This document shows, in pieces, positions 25,870 through 34,392 of a DNA stretch of 64,000 bases. Origin of the DNA: Streptomyces nojiriensis (GTDB taxonomy: Bacteria; Actinomycetota; Actinomycetes; Streptomycetales; Streptomycetaceae); assembly GCF_017639205.1 (NCBI RefSeq), contig NZ_CP071139.1, positions 6,633,501 through 6,697,500 of the forward strand. The letters run 5' to 3'. Below the pieces are notes generated by a model. It saw only the letters and a list, made by a program, of their open reading frames with translations, did not search any database and had not been told where the DNA came from. The translations under genes and the position numbers were made by a program. Position 1 is the stretch's first letter. Every line of letters begins with the position of its first letter.

Positions 25870-26103
25870 TCAGCGGTCCTCGGGTTCGGCATTGGCAGCC
25901 GGAGCGGACGTGAGCCGCTCGGTCTCATCCTGTATTTCCGCGGCGATCTTCTTGAGTTCCGGCTCGAACTTGCGCCCGTGGTGGGCGCAGAAGAGCAGTT
26001 CACCGCCGCTCAGCAGGACGACGCGCAGATATGCCTGGGCGCCGCAACGGTCGCATCGGTCAGCGGCCGTCAGCGGGGTCGCGGGTGTCAGAACAGTAGT
26101 CAC
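25870..26103 (-). CDS. Small zinc-ribbon protein, DUF7455-like
   Basis: A 77-residue protein. CDRC (Cys17, Cys20) and CAHH (Cys39, His41/42) look like a small zinc ribbon, with a beta-hairpin between them (AYLRVVLLSGGELLFC). The C-terminal half is a charged helix. I recognise a small conserved actinobacterial family (DUF7455) found near sigma-factor and topoisomerase genes; function is unknown. AGAGG lies a few bases before ATG 26103. It is divergent from parE, which lies beyond a 448-bp gap, and convergent with the protease gene. Confidence 0.8.
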   Translation of the reverse strand: MTTVLTPATPLTAADRCDRCGAQAYLRVVLLSGGELLFCAHHGRKFEPELKKIAAEIQDETERLTSAPAANAEPEDR

Positions 26104-26551
26104 GTCGCCTCTTCTCTAGCTCGACGAGCTGTCGTACCAGGGTCAACATCCAACCAGGCCGAAAACGTTCCCGCTCGCGGCTTTTCCTCGAAACTTCCTT
26201 CCGAAGCTGGCCGGCTGTTGCCGGTTGGCGGCGAAGGAGCCGTATTGCGTTGCTTTACGGTTTCGCGTTGTCAGTCGTGCGCTTGTTGCAGTTCCATCCT
26301 CCCCCAGCGTGAGTGCCAGGTTGTTCATGAGGACGTGCCCGAACCCTAAATGGTTCATGCGCGGAAGGGAACGTGATGTTTCCTTCACCCGCGCGGGGGA
26401 TCGAACATCCGTGCGGATCTGGACTAGGGTGAGGAATGGGCGAGGGTGGCGTTGCATCGGCTCTACCTGGCCTCGGTACCCTTCGAGCGGCACCCGAGCC
26501 ACCCCTGCGCCCGACCGGGCCAGAAAAGAAATTCAGCGAGGAGCGAACTGC
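26104..26551. other. Divergent 448-bp regulatory gap before parE
   Basis: No supportable gene is seen. This stretch is visibly less G+C-rich than its surroundings between about 26150 and 26360, as promoter regions often are. It must hold the start signals of the DUF7455 gene (minus) and parE (plus). The best single candidate is listed separately (26401-26430). Confidence 0.5.
26401..26430 (+). promoter_or_regulatory. Candidate parE promoter, TCGAAC-N18-TAGGGT
   Basis: TAGGGT (26425-26430) is a near-consensus -10. TCGAAC lies 18 nt upstream and is a weak -35. It would give a leader of about 115 nt before the GTG start. Confidence 0.4.
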
Positions 26552-28672
26552 GTGACCGCCGACACGTCCGTGCCTTCCAGCGCGCTGCTGTCCGGAGCAG
26601 ACCGGGACGGTTCCAACTACACCGCGCGGCACCTGCTCGTCCTCGAAGGGCTGGAGGCCGTCCGCAAGCGCCCCGGCATGTACATCGGCTCCACCGACAG
26701 CCGGGGCCTCATGCACTGCCTGTGGGAGATCATCGACAATTCCGTCGACGAGGCCCTGGGCGGCTACTGCGACCACATCGAGGTGATCCTCCACGAGGAC
26801 GCCTCCGTCGAGGTCCGGGACAACGGCCGCGGCATCCCCGTGGACGTCGAGCCCAAGACCGGCCTGTCCGGCGTCGAGGTCGTCATGACCAAGCTGCACG
26901 CCGGCGGCAAGTTCGGCGGTGGCTCGTACGCGGCCTCCGGCGGCCTGCACGGCGTCGGCGCCTCCGTGGTCAACGCCCTCTCCGCCCGCCTCGACGTCGA
27001 GGTCGACCGCAACAGCGCGACCCACGCCATCAGCTTCCGGCGCGGCGTTCCGGGAATGTTCACCGAGCAGGGCCCCGACAGCCCCTTCGACCCCGCCAAC
27101 GGCCTCCGCAAGGCCAAGCGGATCGCCAAGGGGAAGACCGGCACCCGGGTCCGCTACTGGGCCGACCGCCAGATCTTCCTCAAGGACGCCCGGCTCAACC
27201 TGGAGACGCTCTACCAGCGCGCCCGCCAGACCGCCTTCCTCGTCCCCGGCCTGACCCTGGTGGTCCGCGACGAGCGCGGCATCGACGGAGCCGGCAAGAC
27301 CGAGGAGACCTTCCGCTTCGACGGCGGCATCAGCGAATTCTGCGAGTACCTCGCCCAGGACAAGGCCGTCTGCGACGTCCTGCGCCTGACCGGCACGGGC
27401 ACCTTCAAGGAGACCGTCCCGGTCCTCGACGACCGCGGCCACATGACCCCCACCGAGGTCACCCGCGAGCTCGGCGTGGACATCGCCCTGCGCTGGGGCA
27501 CGGGGTACGAGACCAACGTCAAGTCCTTCGTGAACATCATCGCCACCCCCAAGGGCGGCACCCACGTCTCCGGCTTCGAGCGCTCGGTCGCCAAGACCGT
27601 CAACGAGGTCCTGCGCTCGGCCAAGCTGCTGCGCGTCGCCGAGGACGACGTGGTCAAGGACGACGCGATGGAGGGCATGACGGCCGTCGTCACCGTCCGT
27701 CTCGCCGAGCCGCAGTTCGAGGGCCAGACCAAGGAGGTGCTCGGCACCTCCGCGGCCACCCGGATCGTCGCCGCCGTGGTCGCCAAGGAGCTCAAGGCCT
27801 TCCTGACCTCCACCAAGCGCGACGACAAGCAGCAGGCCCGCGCCGTGATGGAGAAGATCGTCGCGGCTGCCCGGACCCGGATCGCGGCCCGTCAGCACAA
27901 GGAGGCGCAGCGTCGCAAGACCGCGCTGGAGACCTCCTCGCTCCCCGCCAAGCTGGCCGACTGCCGCAGCGACGACGTGGACCGCAGCGAGCTCTTCATC
28001 GTCGAGGGAGACTCCGCCCTCGGCACCGCGAAGCTCGCCCGGAACTCGGAATTCCAGGCGCTCCTGCCCATCCGCGGCAAGATCCTCAACGTCCAGAAGT
28101 CCTCGATCTCGGACATGCTCAAGAACGCCGAGTGCGGGGCGATCATCCAGGTCATAGGAGCCGGCTCGGGCCGGACCTTCGACATCGACGCCGCCCGGTA
28201 CGGCAAGATCGTGCTGCTCGTGGACGCCGACGTCGACGGCGCGCACATCCGCTGCCTGCTGCTCACGCTCTTCCAGCGGTACATGCGACCGATGGTCGAG
28301 GCCGGCCGGGTCTTCGCGGCCGTGCCCCCGCTGCACCGGATCGAGCTGGTCCAGCCGAAGAAGGGCCAGGACAAGTACGTCTACACGTACTCGGACAACG
28401 AGCTGCGCCAGACCCTGCTGGAGTACCAGCGCAAGAACATCCGGTACAAGGACTCGATCCAGCGCTACAAGGGCCTCGGCGAGATGGACGCGGACCAGCT
28501 GGCGGAGACCACCATGGACCCCCGCCACCGCACCCTGCGCCGGATCAACATCGGCGACCTGGACTCGGCGGAGCAGGTCTTCGACCTGCTCATGGGCAAT
28601 GAGGTGGCCCCCCGCAAGGAGTTCATCACGAGCTCCGCGGCGACCCTGGACCGCTCGCGCATCGACGCCTGA
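26552..28672 (+). CDS. parE: DNA topoisomerase IV subunit B
   Basis: A 706-residue type IIA topoisomerase ATPase subunit. The GHKL ATP site reads EIIDNSVDEALGG (about 59-71) with DNGRGIP and the glycine loop GLHGVGASVVNAL. The TOPRIM domain shows IVEGDSALG and the Mg-binding DADVDGAHIRCLLLT. The C-terminus has the RYKGLGEMD hallmark. The length matches ParE, and its partner parC is elsewhere in the window, so ParE is preferred over GyrB. ParE-ParC decatenates replicated chromosomes. GTG 26552 is chosen with GAGGAG 8 nt upstream. A strong hairpin follows. Confidence 0.93.
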   Translation: MTADTSVPSSALLSGADRDGSNYTARHLLVLEGLEAVRKRPGMYIGSTDSRGLMHCLWEIIDNSVDEALGGYCDHIEVILHEDASVEVRDNGRGIPVDVEPKTGLSGVEVVMTKLHAGGKFGGGSYAASGGLHGVGASVVNALSARLDVEVDRNSATHAISFRRGVPGMFTEQGPDSPFDPANGLRKAKRIAKGKTGTRVRYWADRQIFLKDARLNLETLYQRARQTAFLVPGLTLVVRDERGIDGAGKTEETFRFDGGISEFCEYLAQDKAVCDVLRLTGTGTFKETVPVLDDRGHMTPTEVTRELGVDIALRWGTGYETNVKSFVNIIATPKGGTHVSGFERSVAKTVNEVLRSAKLLRVAEDDVVKDDAMEGMTAVVTVRLAEPQFEGQTKEVLGTSAATRIVAAVVAKELKAFLTSTKRDDKQQARAVMEKIVAAARTRIAARQHKEAQRRKTALETSSLPAKLADCRSDDVDRSELFIVEGDSALGTAKLARNSEFQALLPIRGKILNVQKSSISDMLKNAECGAIIQVIGAGSGRTFDIDAARYGKIVLLVDADVDGAHIRCLLLTLFQRYMRPMVEAGRVFAAVPPLHRIELVQPKKGQDKYVYTYSDNELRQTLLEYQRKNIRYKDSIQRYKGLGEMDADQLAETTMDPRHRTLRRINIGDLDSAEQVFDLLMGNEVAPRKEFITSSAATLDRSRIDA

Positions 28673-28724
28673 TCCAGGTGCCGCCGGGCCCCGGCGGAGA
28701 CCGACACCGAACGCACCACGGCAT

Positions 28725-28770
28725 ACCGGCGCTCTTCACTCCATCACCTGTTGGAGTGAAGAGCGTCGGT
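28725..28770 (+). terminator. parE terminator
   Basis: A 19-bp stem with a single G-U pair (left arm 28725-28743, right arm 28752-28770) and an 8-nt loop. It is preceded by a second hairpin right after the stop (CCGCCGGG/CCCGGCGG near 28681-28697). It lies 77 bp before the next start codon. Confidence 0.75.
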
Positions 28771-28846
28771 ACACCAGTCCGGAAAGCCCCATTCCGCACA
28801 TCCTTGTGGGCACGCGGCCACTGCGGCGGCGGACAAGGAGAGTTCG

Positions 28847-29335
28847 GTGGACAAGCACGAAGGTCGTGATACCGGAACGATCCGGCTGGACGACCCCTGG
28901 TACGACGCCCTGGCCGTCGGGTGGGGCGAGGGTGAGGAAACGTCCCAGCCGGCCCCGGCCCCCGGTGGCGGACGCCCCGCGCCCGGCGCATCCGACATCT
29001 ACCTCGAAGTGCAGCGCAGCGCCGCCTTCCAGGAGGTTCGCACCCGCTACCGCAGGTTCGTCGTCCCCGCCACCGCCGGGTTCTTCCTCTGGTACGTCGC
29101 CTACGTGGTCGCCGCCACCGCCGCGCCCGGCCTGATGGCCCGGCCCGTGGTCGGCGCGGTCAACGTGGCCATGCTGGCGGGCCTCGGCCAGTTCCTCAGC
29201 ACCTTCCTGCTGACCTGGGCCTACGCCCGGCACGCGCGGCTGCGCCGGGACCGGGCCGCGCTCGATCTGCGCTGGACCGTGTTCGAGCAGGAACGCGGCC
29301 AGGAGCGGACGCGGGCGAGGGGGGCCGGCCGGTGA
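28847..29335 (+). CDS. DUF485 membrane protein (YjcH-like)
   Basis: A 162-residue inner-membrane protein. A long hydrophilic N-terminus (1-60) precedes the DUF485 core: LQRS-like EVQRSAAFQEVRTRYRRF, then two hydrophobic helices (about 72-94 and 106-124) and a charged tail. In other bacteria YjcH/DUF485 is co-transcribed with the acetate permease ActP, and exactly that holds here: its stop overlaps the symporter start by 4 bp (GTGA). It probably assists or modulates the permease. GTG 28847 follows AAGGAG. The N-terminal extension is longer than in enteric YjcH. Confidence 0.88.
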   Translation: MDKHEGRDTGTIRLDDPWYDALAVGWGEGEETSQPAPAPGGGRPAPGASDIYLEVQRSAAFQEVRTRYRRFVVPATAGFFLWYVAYVVAATAAPGLMARPVVGAVNVAMLAGLGQFLSTFLLTWAYARHARLRRDRAALDLRWTVFEQERGQERTRARGAGR

Positions 29336-30924
29336 CCACCGAACACCAGACCCTCGCGCTGATCCTGTTCAGCCTCTTCATCGCCGTGACCCTCGGCATC
29401 ACCACCTGGGTCAGCCGGAACCGGCACGGGTCGGCCGAGGAGTTCTACGCGGGCGGGCGGTTGTTCTCCCCGATGGAAAACGGTTTCGCCATCGCCGGCG
29501 ACTACATGTCCGCGGCCTCGTTCCTCGGCATCTCCGGCCTGATCGCCCTCTTCGGCTACGACGGGCTGCTGTACTCGGTGGGCTTCCTCGTGGCCTGGCT
29601 CGTGGTGCTGTTCCTCGTCGCCGAACTGGTCCGCAACTGCGGGCGCTTCACCCTTGCCGACGTGATCGCCGCGCGGATGAGCGAACGTCCGGTGCGGATC
29701 GCCGCCGGCATCTCCTCGGTCGTCGTCTCCGTCCTCTACCTCATCGCGCAGATGGTCGGCGCGGGCAGTCTGGTCGGCCTGCTGCTGGGGAACTCGGGCA
29801 CCGTTGCCCGGACCCTCACCGTGGTGGGGGTGGGCGCGCTGATGGTGGTCTACGTGTCCTTCGGCGGGATGCGGGCCACCACGTGGATCCAGATCGTGAA
29901 GGCCGTGCTGCTGATGGGCGGCGCGATCACCCTGACCGTGCTCGTGCTGCTGCGCTTCCACGGGAACTTCGACCAGTTGCTCACCAGCGCCGCCGACCGC
30001 AGCGGGCACGGCCGGGCGTTCCTGAGCCCCGGCCTCAGGTACGGCGGGGACTGGACCGCCCGCATCGACTTCATGAGCCTCGGTCTCGCGCTGGTCCTCG
30101 GGACCGCCGGGCTGCCGCACATCCTGTCGCGGTTCTACACCGTGCCCACCGCGCGGTCGGCCCGCCGCTCGGTGGTGTGGGCGATCGCGCTCATCGGCGG
30201 GTTCTACCTGATGACCATCGTGCTCGGCTTCGGGGCGGCCGCGCTGGTGGGACCGGACGAGGTACGGGCCTCCAACGCCTCCGGGAACACGGCCGTTCCG
30301 CTGCTGGCGGCCTTCCTCGGCGGGGGCGCCGAAACCACCGGGGGCGCGGTGCTGTTCGCCTTCGTCGCCGCCATCGCCTTCGCCACCATCCTGGCCGTGG
30401 TCGCCGGCATCACCCTGGCCTCCTCGGCCTCCGTGGCACACGACCTGTACGCCTCCCTCAAGCGCCGGCACGCCCGGCAGCGCAGCGAGGTCGCGGTGGC
30501 CCGGGGCGCGGCCGTGGGCATCGGGGCCGTCGCGATCGCCCTCGGGCTGCTCGCCCAGGACCTCAACGTGGCGTTCCTGGTGGGGCTGGCCTTCGCGGTG
30601 GCGGCTTCGGCCAACCTGCCGGTGCTGCTGTACTCGCTCTTCTGGCGCGGCTTCACCACGCGGGGAGCCGTCTGGTCGGTGTACGGCGGCCTGATTCCGG
30701 CGGTGCTGCTGGTGCTGGTCTCGCCGGTGGTGTCGGGCAGCGCCGAATCCCTCTTCCCCGCAGTGGACTTCCAGTACTTCCCGCTCCAGAACCCGGGGAT
30801 CGTCTCGATCCCGCTGGGCTTCCTGGCGGGCTGGCTGGGCACCGTCACCTCGGGCGAGGAGGCGGACGAGGCCAAGCACGCGGAGACGGAAGTCCGCTCC
30901 CTGACCGGAGCCGGAGCGGTCTGA
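29332..30924 (+). CDS. Sodium:solute symporter, acetate permease-like (ActP type)
   Basis: A 530-residue SSS-family transporter with about 13 hydrophobic helices. Family signatures include AEEFYAGGRLFSPMENGFAIAGDYMSAASFLG near the N-terminus and GTAGLPHILSRFYTVPTARSARRS in the middle, both typical of ActP/MctC monocarboxylate symporters. The substrate is likely acetate or another short monocarboxylate. It is translationally coupled to DUF485 (4-bp overlap). It is convergent with a CitA/DcuS-type two-component pair that may sense organic acids and control it. The hydrophilic C-terminus is short. Confidence 0.88.
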   Translation: MTTEHQTLALILFSLFIAVTLGITTWVSRNRHGSAEEFYAGGRLFSPMENGFAIAGDYMSAASFLGISGLIALFGYDGLLYSVGFLVAWLVVLFLVAELVRNCGRFTLADVIAARMSERPVRIAAGISSVVVSVLYLIAQMVGAGSLVGLLLGNSGTVARTLTVVGVGALMVVYVSFGGMRATTWIQIVKAVLLMGGAITLTVLVLLRFHGNFDQLLTSAADRSGHGRAFLSPGLRYGGDWTARIDFMSLGLALVLGTAGLPHILSRFYTVPTARSARRSVVWAIALIGGFYLMTIVLGFGAAALVGPDEVRASNASGNTAVPLLAAFLGGGAETTGGAVLFAFVAAIAFATILAVVAGITLASSASVAHDLYASLKRRHARQRSEVAVARGAAVGIGAVAIALGLLAQDLNVAFLVGLAFAVAASANLPVLLYSLFWRGFTTRGAVWSVYGGLIPAVLLVLVSPVVSGSAESLFPAVDFQYFPLQNPGIVSIPLGFLAGWLGTVTSGEEADEAKHAETEVRSLTGAGAV

Positions 30925-30931
30925 GGACCGG

Positions 30932-31027
30932 AGCGGTGTTCCGGGCGGCCGGGTGTCCGGGTGTCAGGCCGCCGTCAGGCAGGTCCCTCCGACGGGAGCC
31001 AGGTGTAGCGGTGTTCCGGGCGGCCGG
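30932..31027. repeat. Exact 21-bp direct repeat flanking the response-regulator stop
   Basis: An identical 21-bp sequence starting AGCGGTGTTCCGGG occurs at 30932-30952 and 31007-31027. The second copy is inside the last codons of the response-regulator gene; the first lies just beyond its stop. It looks like a partial duplication of the gene's 3' end. Confidence 0.75.
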
Positions 31028-31676
31028 TCTCGCCGTAGCGCAGGGCGAGGCTGACCCGGGCGGTGCGTTCGAGGAGCTTGACGTAGCGCTGGGCGGTCTG
31101 CCGGCTGATGCCCGCGCGGTCGGCGATCTGCTGGGTGGACAAGGGGCCCTCGGCGGACCGCAGCACCTGGCGGACGAGCTCCGCGGTGGTGGCGGAGTGG
31201 CCCTTGGGGAGCTCGTTCGGGGATCCCGCGGCGGCGAGGGCGCCGAAGATCCGGTCCACCTCGGCCTGTTCGGCCTCACCGCCCGTGTCCAGGGTGCGGC
31301 GCAGGGCCCCGTACGCCTCCAGCCGGCTGCGCAGTCCGGTGAAGGTGAAGGGTTTGACCAGGTACTGCAGGGCGCCGAGGCGCATGGCGGCCTGCACGGT
31401 GGCGAGGTCGCGGGCCGCGGTGACCATGATCACATCGGTGCGGTGGCCGAGCTGGCGCAGGCGCCGGACGAGGTCCAGGCCGTTCTCGTCGGGGAGGTAG
31501 TGGTCCAGGAGGACGAGGTCCACCGGATGTGAGGTGAGGAACTCCAGGGCCTCGGTGGCCGAATGGGCCTGCGCCGTCACCAGGAATCCGGGAACCTTTG
31601 CCACGTACGCCGCGTTGATCCGGGCAACACGCATGTCGTCGTCGACGACCAATACGTGAATCGGGGTCTCGTTCAC
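30975..31676 (-). CDS. Two-component response regulator (CitB/DcuR type)
   Basis: A 233-residue regulator. The receiver domain (about 5-120) has the acidic pocket VVDDDM (11-15), the phospho-acceptor Asp58 (LVLLDHYLPD) and the conserved Lys in YLVKPFTF. The output domain (about 165-225) is an HTH (STQQIADRAGISRQTAQRYVKLLE) followed by a wing, the DcuR/CitB arrangement. Its start overlaps the sensor kinase stop by 4 bp, so the two are one operon. Such regulators typically control uptake of C4-dicarboxylates, citrate or similar acids; the adjacent symporter is a candidate target. Confidence 0.92.
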   Translation of the reverse strand: MNETPIHVLVVDDDMRVARINAAYVAKVPGFLVTAQAHSATEALEFLTSHPVDLVLLDHYLPDENGLDLVRRLRQLGHRTDVIMVTAARDLATVQAAMRLGALQYLVKPFTFTGLRSRLEAYGALRRTLDTGGEAEQAEVDRIFGALAAAGSPNELPKGHSATTAELVRQVLRSAEGPLSTQQIADRAGISRQTAQRYVKLLERTARVSLALRYGETGRPEHRYTWLPSEGPA

Positions 31677-33289
31677 CGCAGGGCCTCCGGGAGTACGACG
31701 GAGAATTCCGCCCCTCCGTCCGCTGCTTCGCCGGCCCGGGCGCTGCCGCCCTGCCGCTCCGCGAGGCGGCGTACGAGGGCGAGGCCCAGCCCGCGCTCGC
31801 GGTGGGCCTTGGGCTGCTTGGTCGACCAGCCCTCCGTGAAGATCTCCTCACGGCGCCCGGCGGGCACCCCGGGACCGCTGTCGCGCACCCGCAGCACGGC
31901 GGTGCGGCCCTCCGCGCGCAGCTCCACCTCGACCAGGGGTGCCGTTGAACCCGCGGCGGCGTCGAGGGCGTTGTCCACGAGGTTGCCGAGGATCGTGACG
32001 AGGCCGCCCGGGTCCACCAGGCGGTCGGGGAGGAGGGTGGAGCCGGCCAGCCGCAGGGGGACGCCGCGCTCGGCGGCGACGGCCGCCTTGCCCACCAGCA
32101 GGGAGGCCAGAAGCGGGTCCTGGACCTTCTCGGTGACCTGTTCGGCCGTCGTGCGGTGCACGCCGGCGACCTCGGTCACGAACTCCACCGCCTCCTCGTG
32201 CAGGCCCAGCTCCAGCAGGCCGAGGAGGGTGTGGAGGCGGTTGGCGTGCTCGTGGTCCTGGGCGCGCAGGGCGTCGATCAGGCCCCGGGTGGAGTCGAGC
32301 TCGCGGCCCAGGTGCTCCAGCTCGGTGCGGTCGCGCAGGGTGGCGACGGCGCCGCCGTCCTCGGTGGGCATGCGGTTGGCCACCAGTACCCGGGGGCCCT
32401 GGACGGTGAGCAGGTCCCGGCCGGTGACACGGCCCGACAGGACGTCCGCGGTGCGGCCCGCACCCAGTACGTCCTCCAGCGGGCGCCCCGCACAGTCGTC
32501 GGTGGCGTCCGGGGCCAGGCCCAGCAGGCGGGCGGCCTCGTCGTTGACCAGCCGGATCCTGCCGTCGGGGGCCAGGGCGATCACGCCCTCGCGGATGGAG
32601 TGCAGCATGGCCTCGCGCTCGGCGAGCAGGCCGGCGATGTCGGAGAAGGCCAGATCGCGGGTCTGCCGCTGGATCCGTCGGGAGAGCAGGTAGGCGGCGA
32701 GGGCGCCCGCCGCCAGGGCGCCGCCCGCGTAGGCGAGCAGACCGGGGATCGCGCCGAGCAGCCGGTCGCGGACGCTGTCGTAGGCGATGCCGACCGAGAC
32801 GGCGCCGACGATCTCGCCGTCGGCCGCGAGGAGCGGGACCTTGCCACGGGCGGAGCGGCCCAGGGTGCCCTCGTCGATCTCCATGACCTCGCGTCCCGCC
32901 AGGGCGTCGCTCGGGTCGGTGGAGACGGGCAGCCCGATCCGGTCGGCGCTCGGGTGCGAGCGGCGGATGCCGTCCAGGTCGAGCACGACCACGTACTCGG
33001 CTCCGGTGGCCCGGCGGATCCGCTCGGCCGAGGACTGCACGGGGCTGTCGGCGGAGGGCTCGGAGCTCAGGACCCCGGCGGCCAGCGCGGGGTCGGCCGC
33101 GGCGCTCTGCGCGATGGCCAGGGCGCGCCGCATGGCCTGGTCGTCGAGCTGGGCGCTCAGCGGCGCCAGGAACAGTCCGGTCGCCAGTACGGCGACCCCG
33201 GCGGCGATGGCCAGCTGGGTCAGCAGGATCTGGGAGACGGCCCGTCTGGGCAGCCCGAGGCGCCGAGCGCTCATGAGGGGGAACCGCAT
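31673..33289 (-). CDS. Sensor histidine kinase (CitA/DcuS type)
   Basis: A 538-residue membrane sensor. Helix 1 (about 25-47) and helix 2 (about 182-203) bracket an extracytoplasmic sensor of the PDC/CitA class (about 48-180; GAEYVVVLDLDGIRRSHPS). A cytoplasmic PAS domain follows (about 230-320). The dimerisation region has DHEHANRLHTLLGLLELG, where His346 is the likely phospho-site. The ATPase domain shows GNLVDNALDAAAG (N box), DSGPGVP and GLGLALVRRL. ATG 33289 is chosen; an in-frame TTG lies 9 nt further up. No clear Shine-Dalgarno. The ligand is probably an organic acid by family. Confidence 0.9.
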   Translation of the reverse strand: MRFPLMSARRLGLPRRAVSQILLTQLAIAAGVAVLATGLFLAPLSAQLDDQAMRRALAIAQSAAADPALAAGVLSSEPSADSPVQSSAERIRRATGAEYVVVLDLDGIRRSHPSADRIGLPVSTDPSDALAGREVMEIDEGTLGRSARGKVPLLAADGEIVGAVSVGIAYDSVRDRLLGAIPGLLAYAGGALAAGALAAYLLSRRIQRQTRDLAFSDIAGLLAEREAMLHSIREGVIALAPDGRIRLVNDEAARLLGLAPDATDDCAGRPLEDVLGAGRTADVLSGRVTGRDLLTVQGPRVLVANRMPTEDGGAVATLRDRTELEHLGRELDSTRGLIDALRAQDHEHANRLHTLLGLLELGLHEEAVEFVTEVAGVHRTTAEQVTEKVQDPLLASLLVGKAAVAAERGVPLRLAGSTLLPDRLVDPGGLVTILGNLVDNALDAAAGSTAPLVEVELRAEGRTAVLRVRDSGPGVPAGRREEIFTEGWSTKQPKAHRERGLGLALVRRLAERQGGSARAGEAADGGAEFSVVLPEALR

Positions 33290-33361
33290 GGGCAGCAACG
33301 GTAGGTCGGCACCGGCACAAGCGGAATGCTTACGCCCGGCTTGTCGGGTACCCCACTCCCG

Positions 33362-33856
33362 TCATGCCCGGAGCGTGTTCCACACCTCACTGCGGGTGAA
33401 GTAGGTGTCGTAGAGCTCCTGGACGTCCAGCAGGGACTCCGGCGGCACTTTCCCGTAGGCGATCCGCTCCAGGTGGCGGAAGTACTCGAACCGCTCGATG
33501 CCCGGCGTGATCACGATGAGGATGTCGGCGTTCTCACCGGGCGGGGCGGCGAACGCGTGGTCGAGGCCGGGCGGCACGATGACGAGGTCGCCGCGTTCCG
33601 CGGTCACCACCTGGTCGCCCGACAGGAACTGCGCGGTGCCGTCGAGCAGGTAGAAGAGCTCGGCGGACCGGGAGTGGCGGTGGGGCGCGGCCCCGTCGGC
33701 GCCGTCCAGCAGGCTCACCCGCTGGGTCGACAGGGCGCCGCCGGTGGAACCGCTGTCGGCGAGGAGCCGGACGGTGGTCGGGGCGGCGCCGATCGTCTCG
33801 GCCTCGGCCGAGCGCACGATCACCGATTCGTCGAAGGAAGGCACGATCAGGGACAT
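33362..33856 (-). CDS. Cupin-domain protein
   Basis: A 164-residue single-domain cupin. Motif 1 reads PHRHSRSAELFYLLDGTAQFL (His-x-His and Glu metal ligands) and motif 2 is GDLVIVPPGLDHAFAAPPG, which supplies the last His, so a metal site looks intact. The C-terminal 50 residues form helices that may cap the barrel (FEYFRHLERIAYG). Relatives include small dioxygenases and isomerases; the activity cannot be told. AGGAG precedes ATG 33856. It is the last gene of a minus-strand trio with the DUF4267 and hemerythrin genes. Confidence 0.82.
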   Translation of the reverse strand: MSLIVPSFDESVIVRSAEAETIGAAPTTVRLLADSGSTGGALSTQRVSLLDGADGAAPHRHSRSAELFYLLDGTAQFLSGDQVVTAERGDLVIVPPGLDHAFAAPPGENADILIVITPGIERFEYFRHLERIAYGKVPPESLLDVQELYDTYFTRSEVWNTLRA

Positions 33857-33921
33857 GTCGTCTTCTCCTGGTGGAGGGGGAGGGGGAGAGGGAGCTGGTG
33901 AGGGGCGGGCGGGGCGGGTGG

Positions 33922-34344
33922 TCAGGCCCGGGCCGGCTCGGCGGCGGCGTGGGCGGCCGGGACCGGACGCTCGCGCAGCAGGAGGCCCGCGGTCAGGGCG
34001 ACGGCGAGGGCGGTGGCCCCGTGGACCCCGTACGCCTGAGCCGCGGCTCCGTCGTTGGCGAGGACGACCACCATGTCGCCGGCGGGGACGAAGGTGATCG
34101 CCGCCATCGCCCAGCCGAGCCCCCGGCGCTGGCCCGTGAACAGGAGGGCGAAGATGACCAGGCCGGTCGCGACATCGCGTACGCCCTTGACGGCGAGGAA
34201 GGCGGCGCCCTCGTGCTGCGGCCAGGTCGGCAGCCCGAAGCCGGCGGCGGTGGCCTGCGGTGCGAGCAGGTAGCTGAGCCCGACGTACACGATGAACGCG
34301 GCGCCGGTGGCGGCCAGGGCGGTGGCGAGGTGCTTGAGGGGCAT
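33922..34344 (-). CDS. DUF4267 small membrane protein
   Basis: A 140-residue protein with about four hydrophobic helices and the family pattern YLLAPQATAAGFGLP ... FLAVKGVRDVATGLVIF. I recognise DUF4267, function unknown, often encoded with redox or stress genes. AGGAGACC lies just before ATG 34344. Gaps of 48 bp to the hemerythrin gene and 65 bp to the cupin gene are consistent with an operon. The C-terminus ends in a short Ala/Pro-rich cytoplasmic tail. Confidence 0.78.
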   Translation of the reverse strand: MPLKHLATALAATGAAFIVYVGLSYLLAPQATAAGFGLPTWPQHEGAAFLAVKGVRDVATGLVIFALLFTGQRRGLGWAMAAITFVPAGDMVVVLANDGAAAQAYGVHGATALAVALTAGLLLRERPVPAAHAAAEPARA

Positions 34345-34392
34345 GGGAGGTCTCCTGAAGGTGGATGAGAGGGGCGGCGGAGGGAGGGGGGA

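Noticed and set aside
26402..26415. LexA-type SOS box CGAACATCCGTGCG before parE
   Set aside because: Two mismatches to the actinobacterial CGAAC-N4-GTTCG form, and topoisomerase IV is not a known SOS gene.
26552..28672. Annotation as gyrB
   Set aside because: The length, the downstream partner parC, and absence of dnaA/recF neighbours fit parE better.
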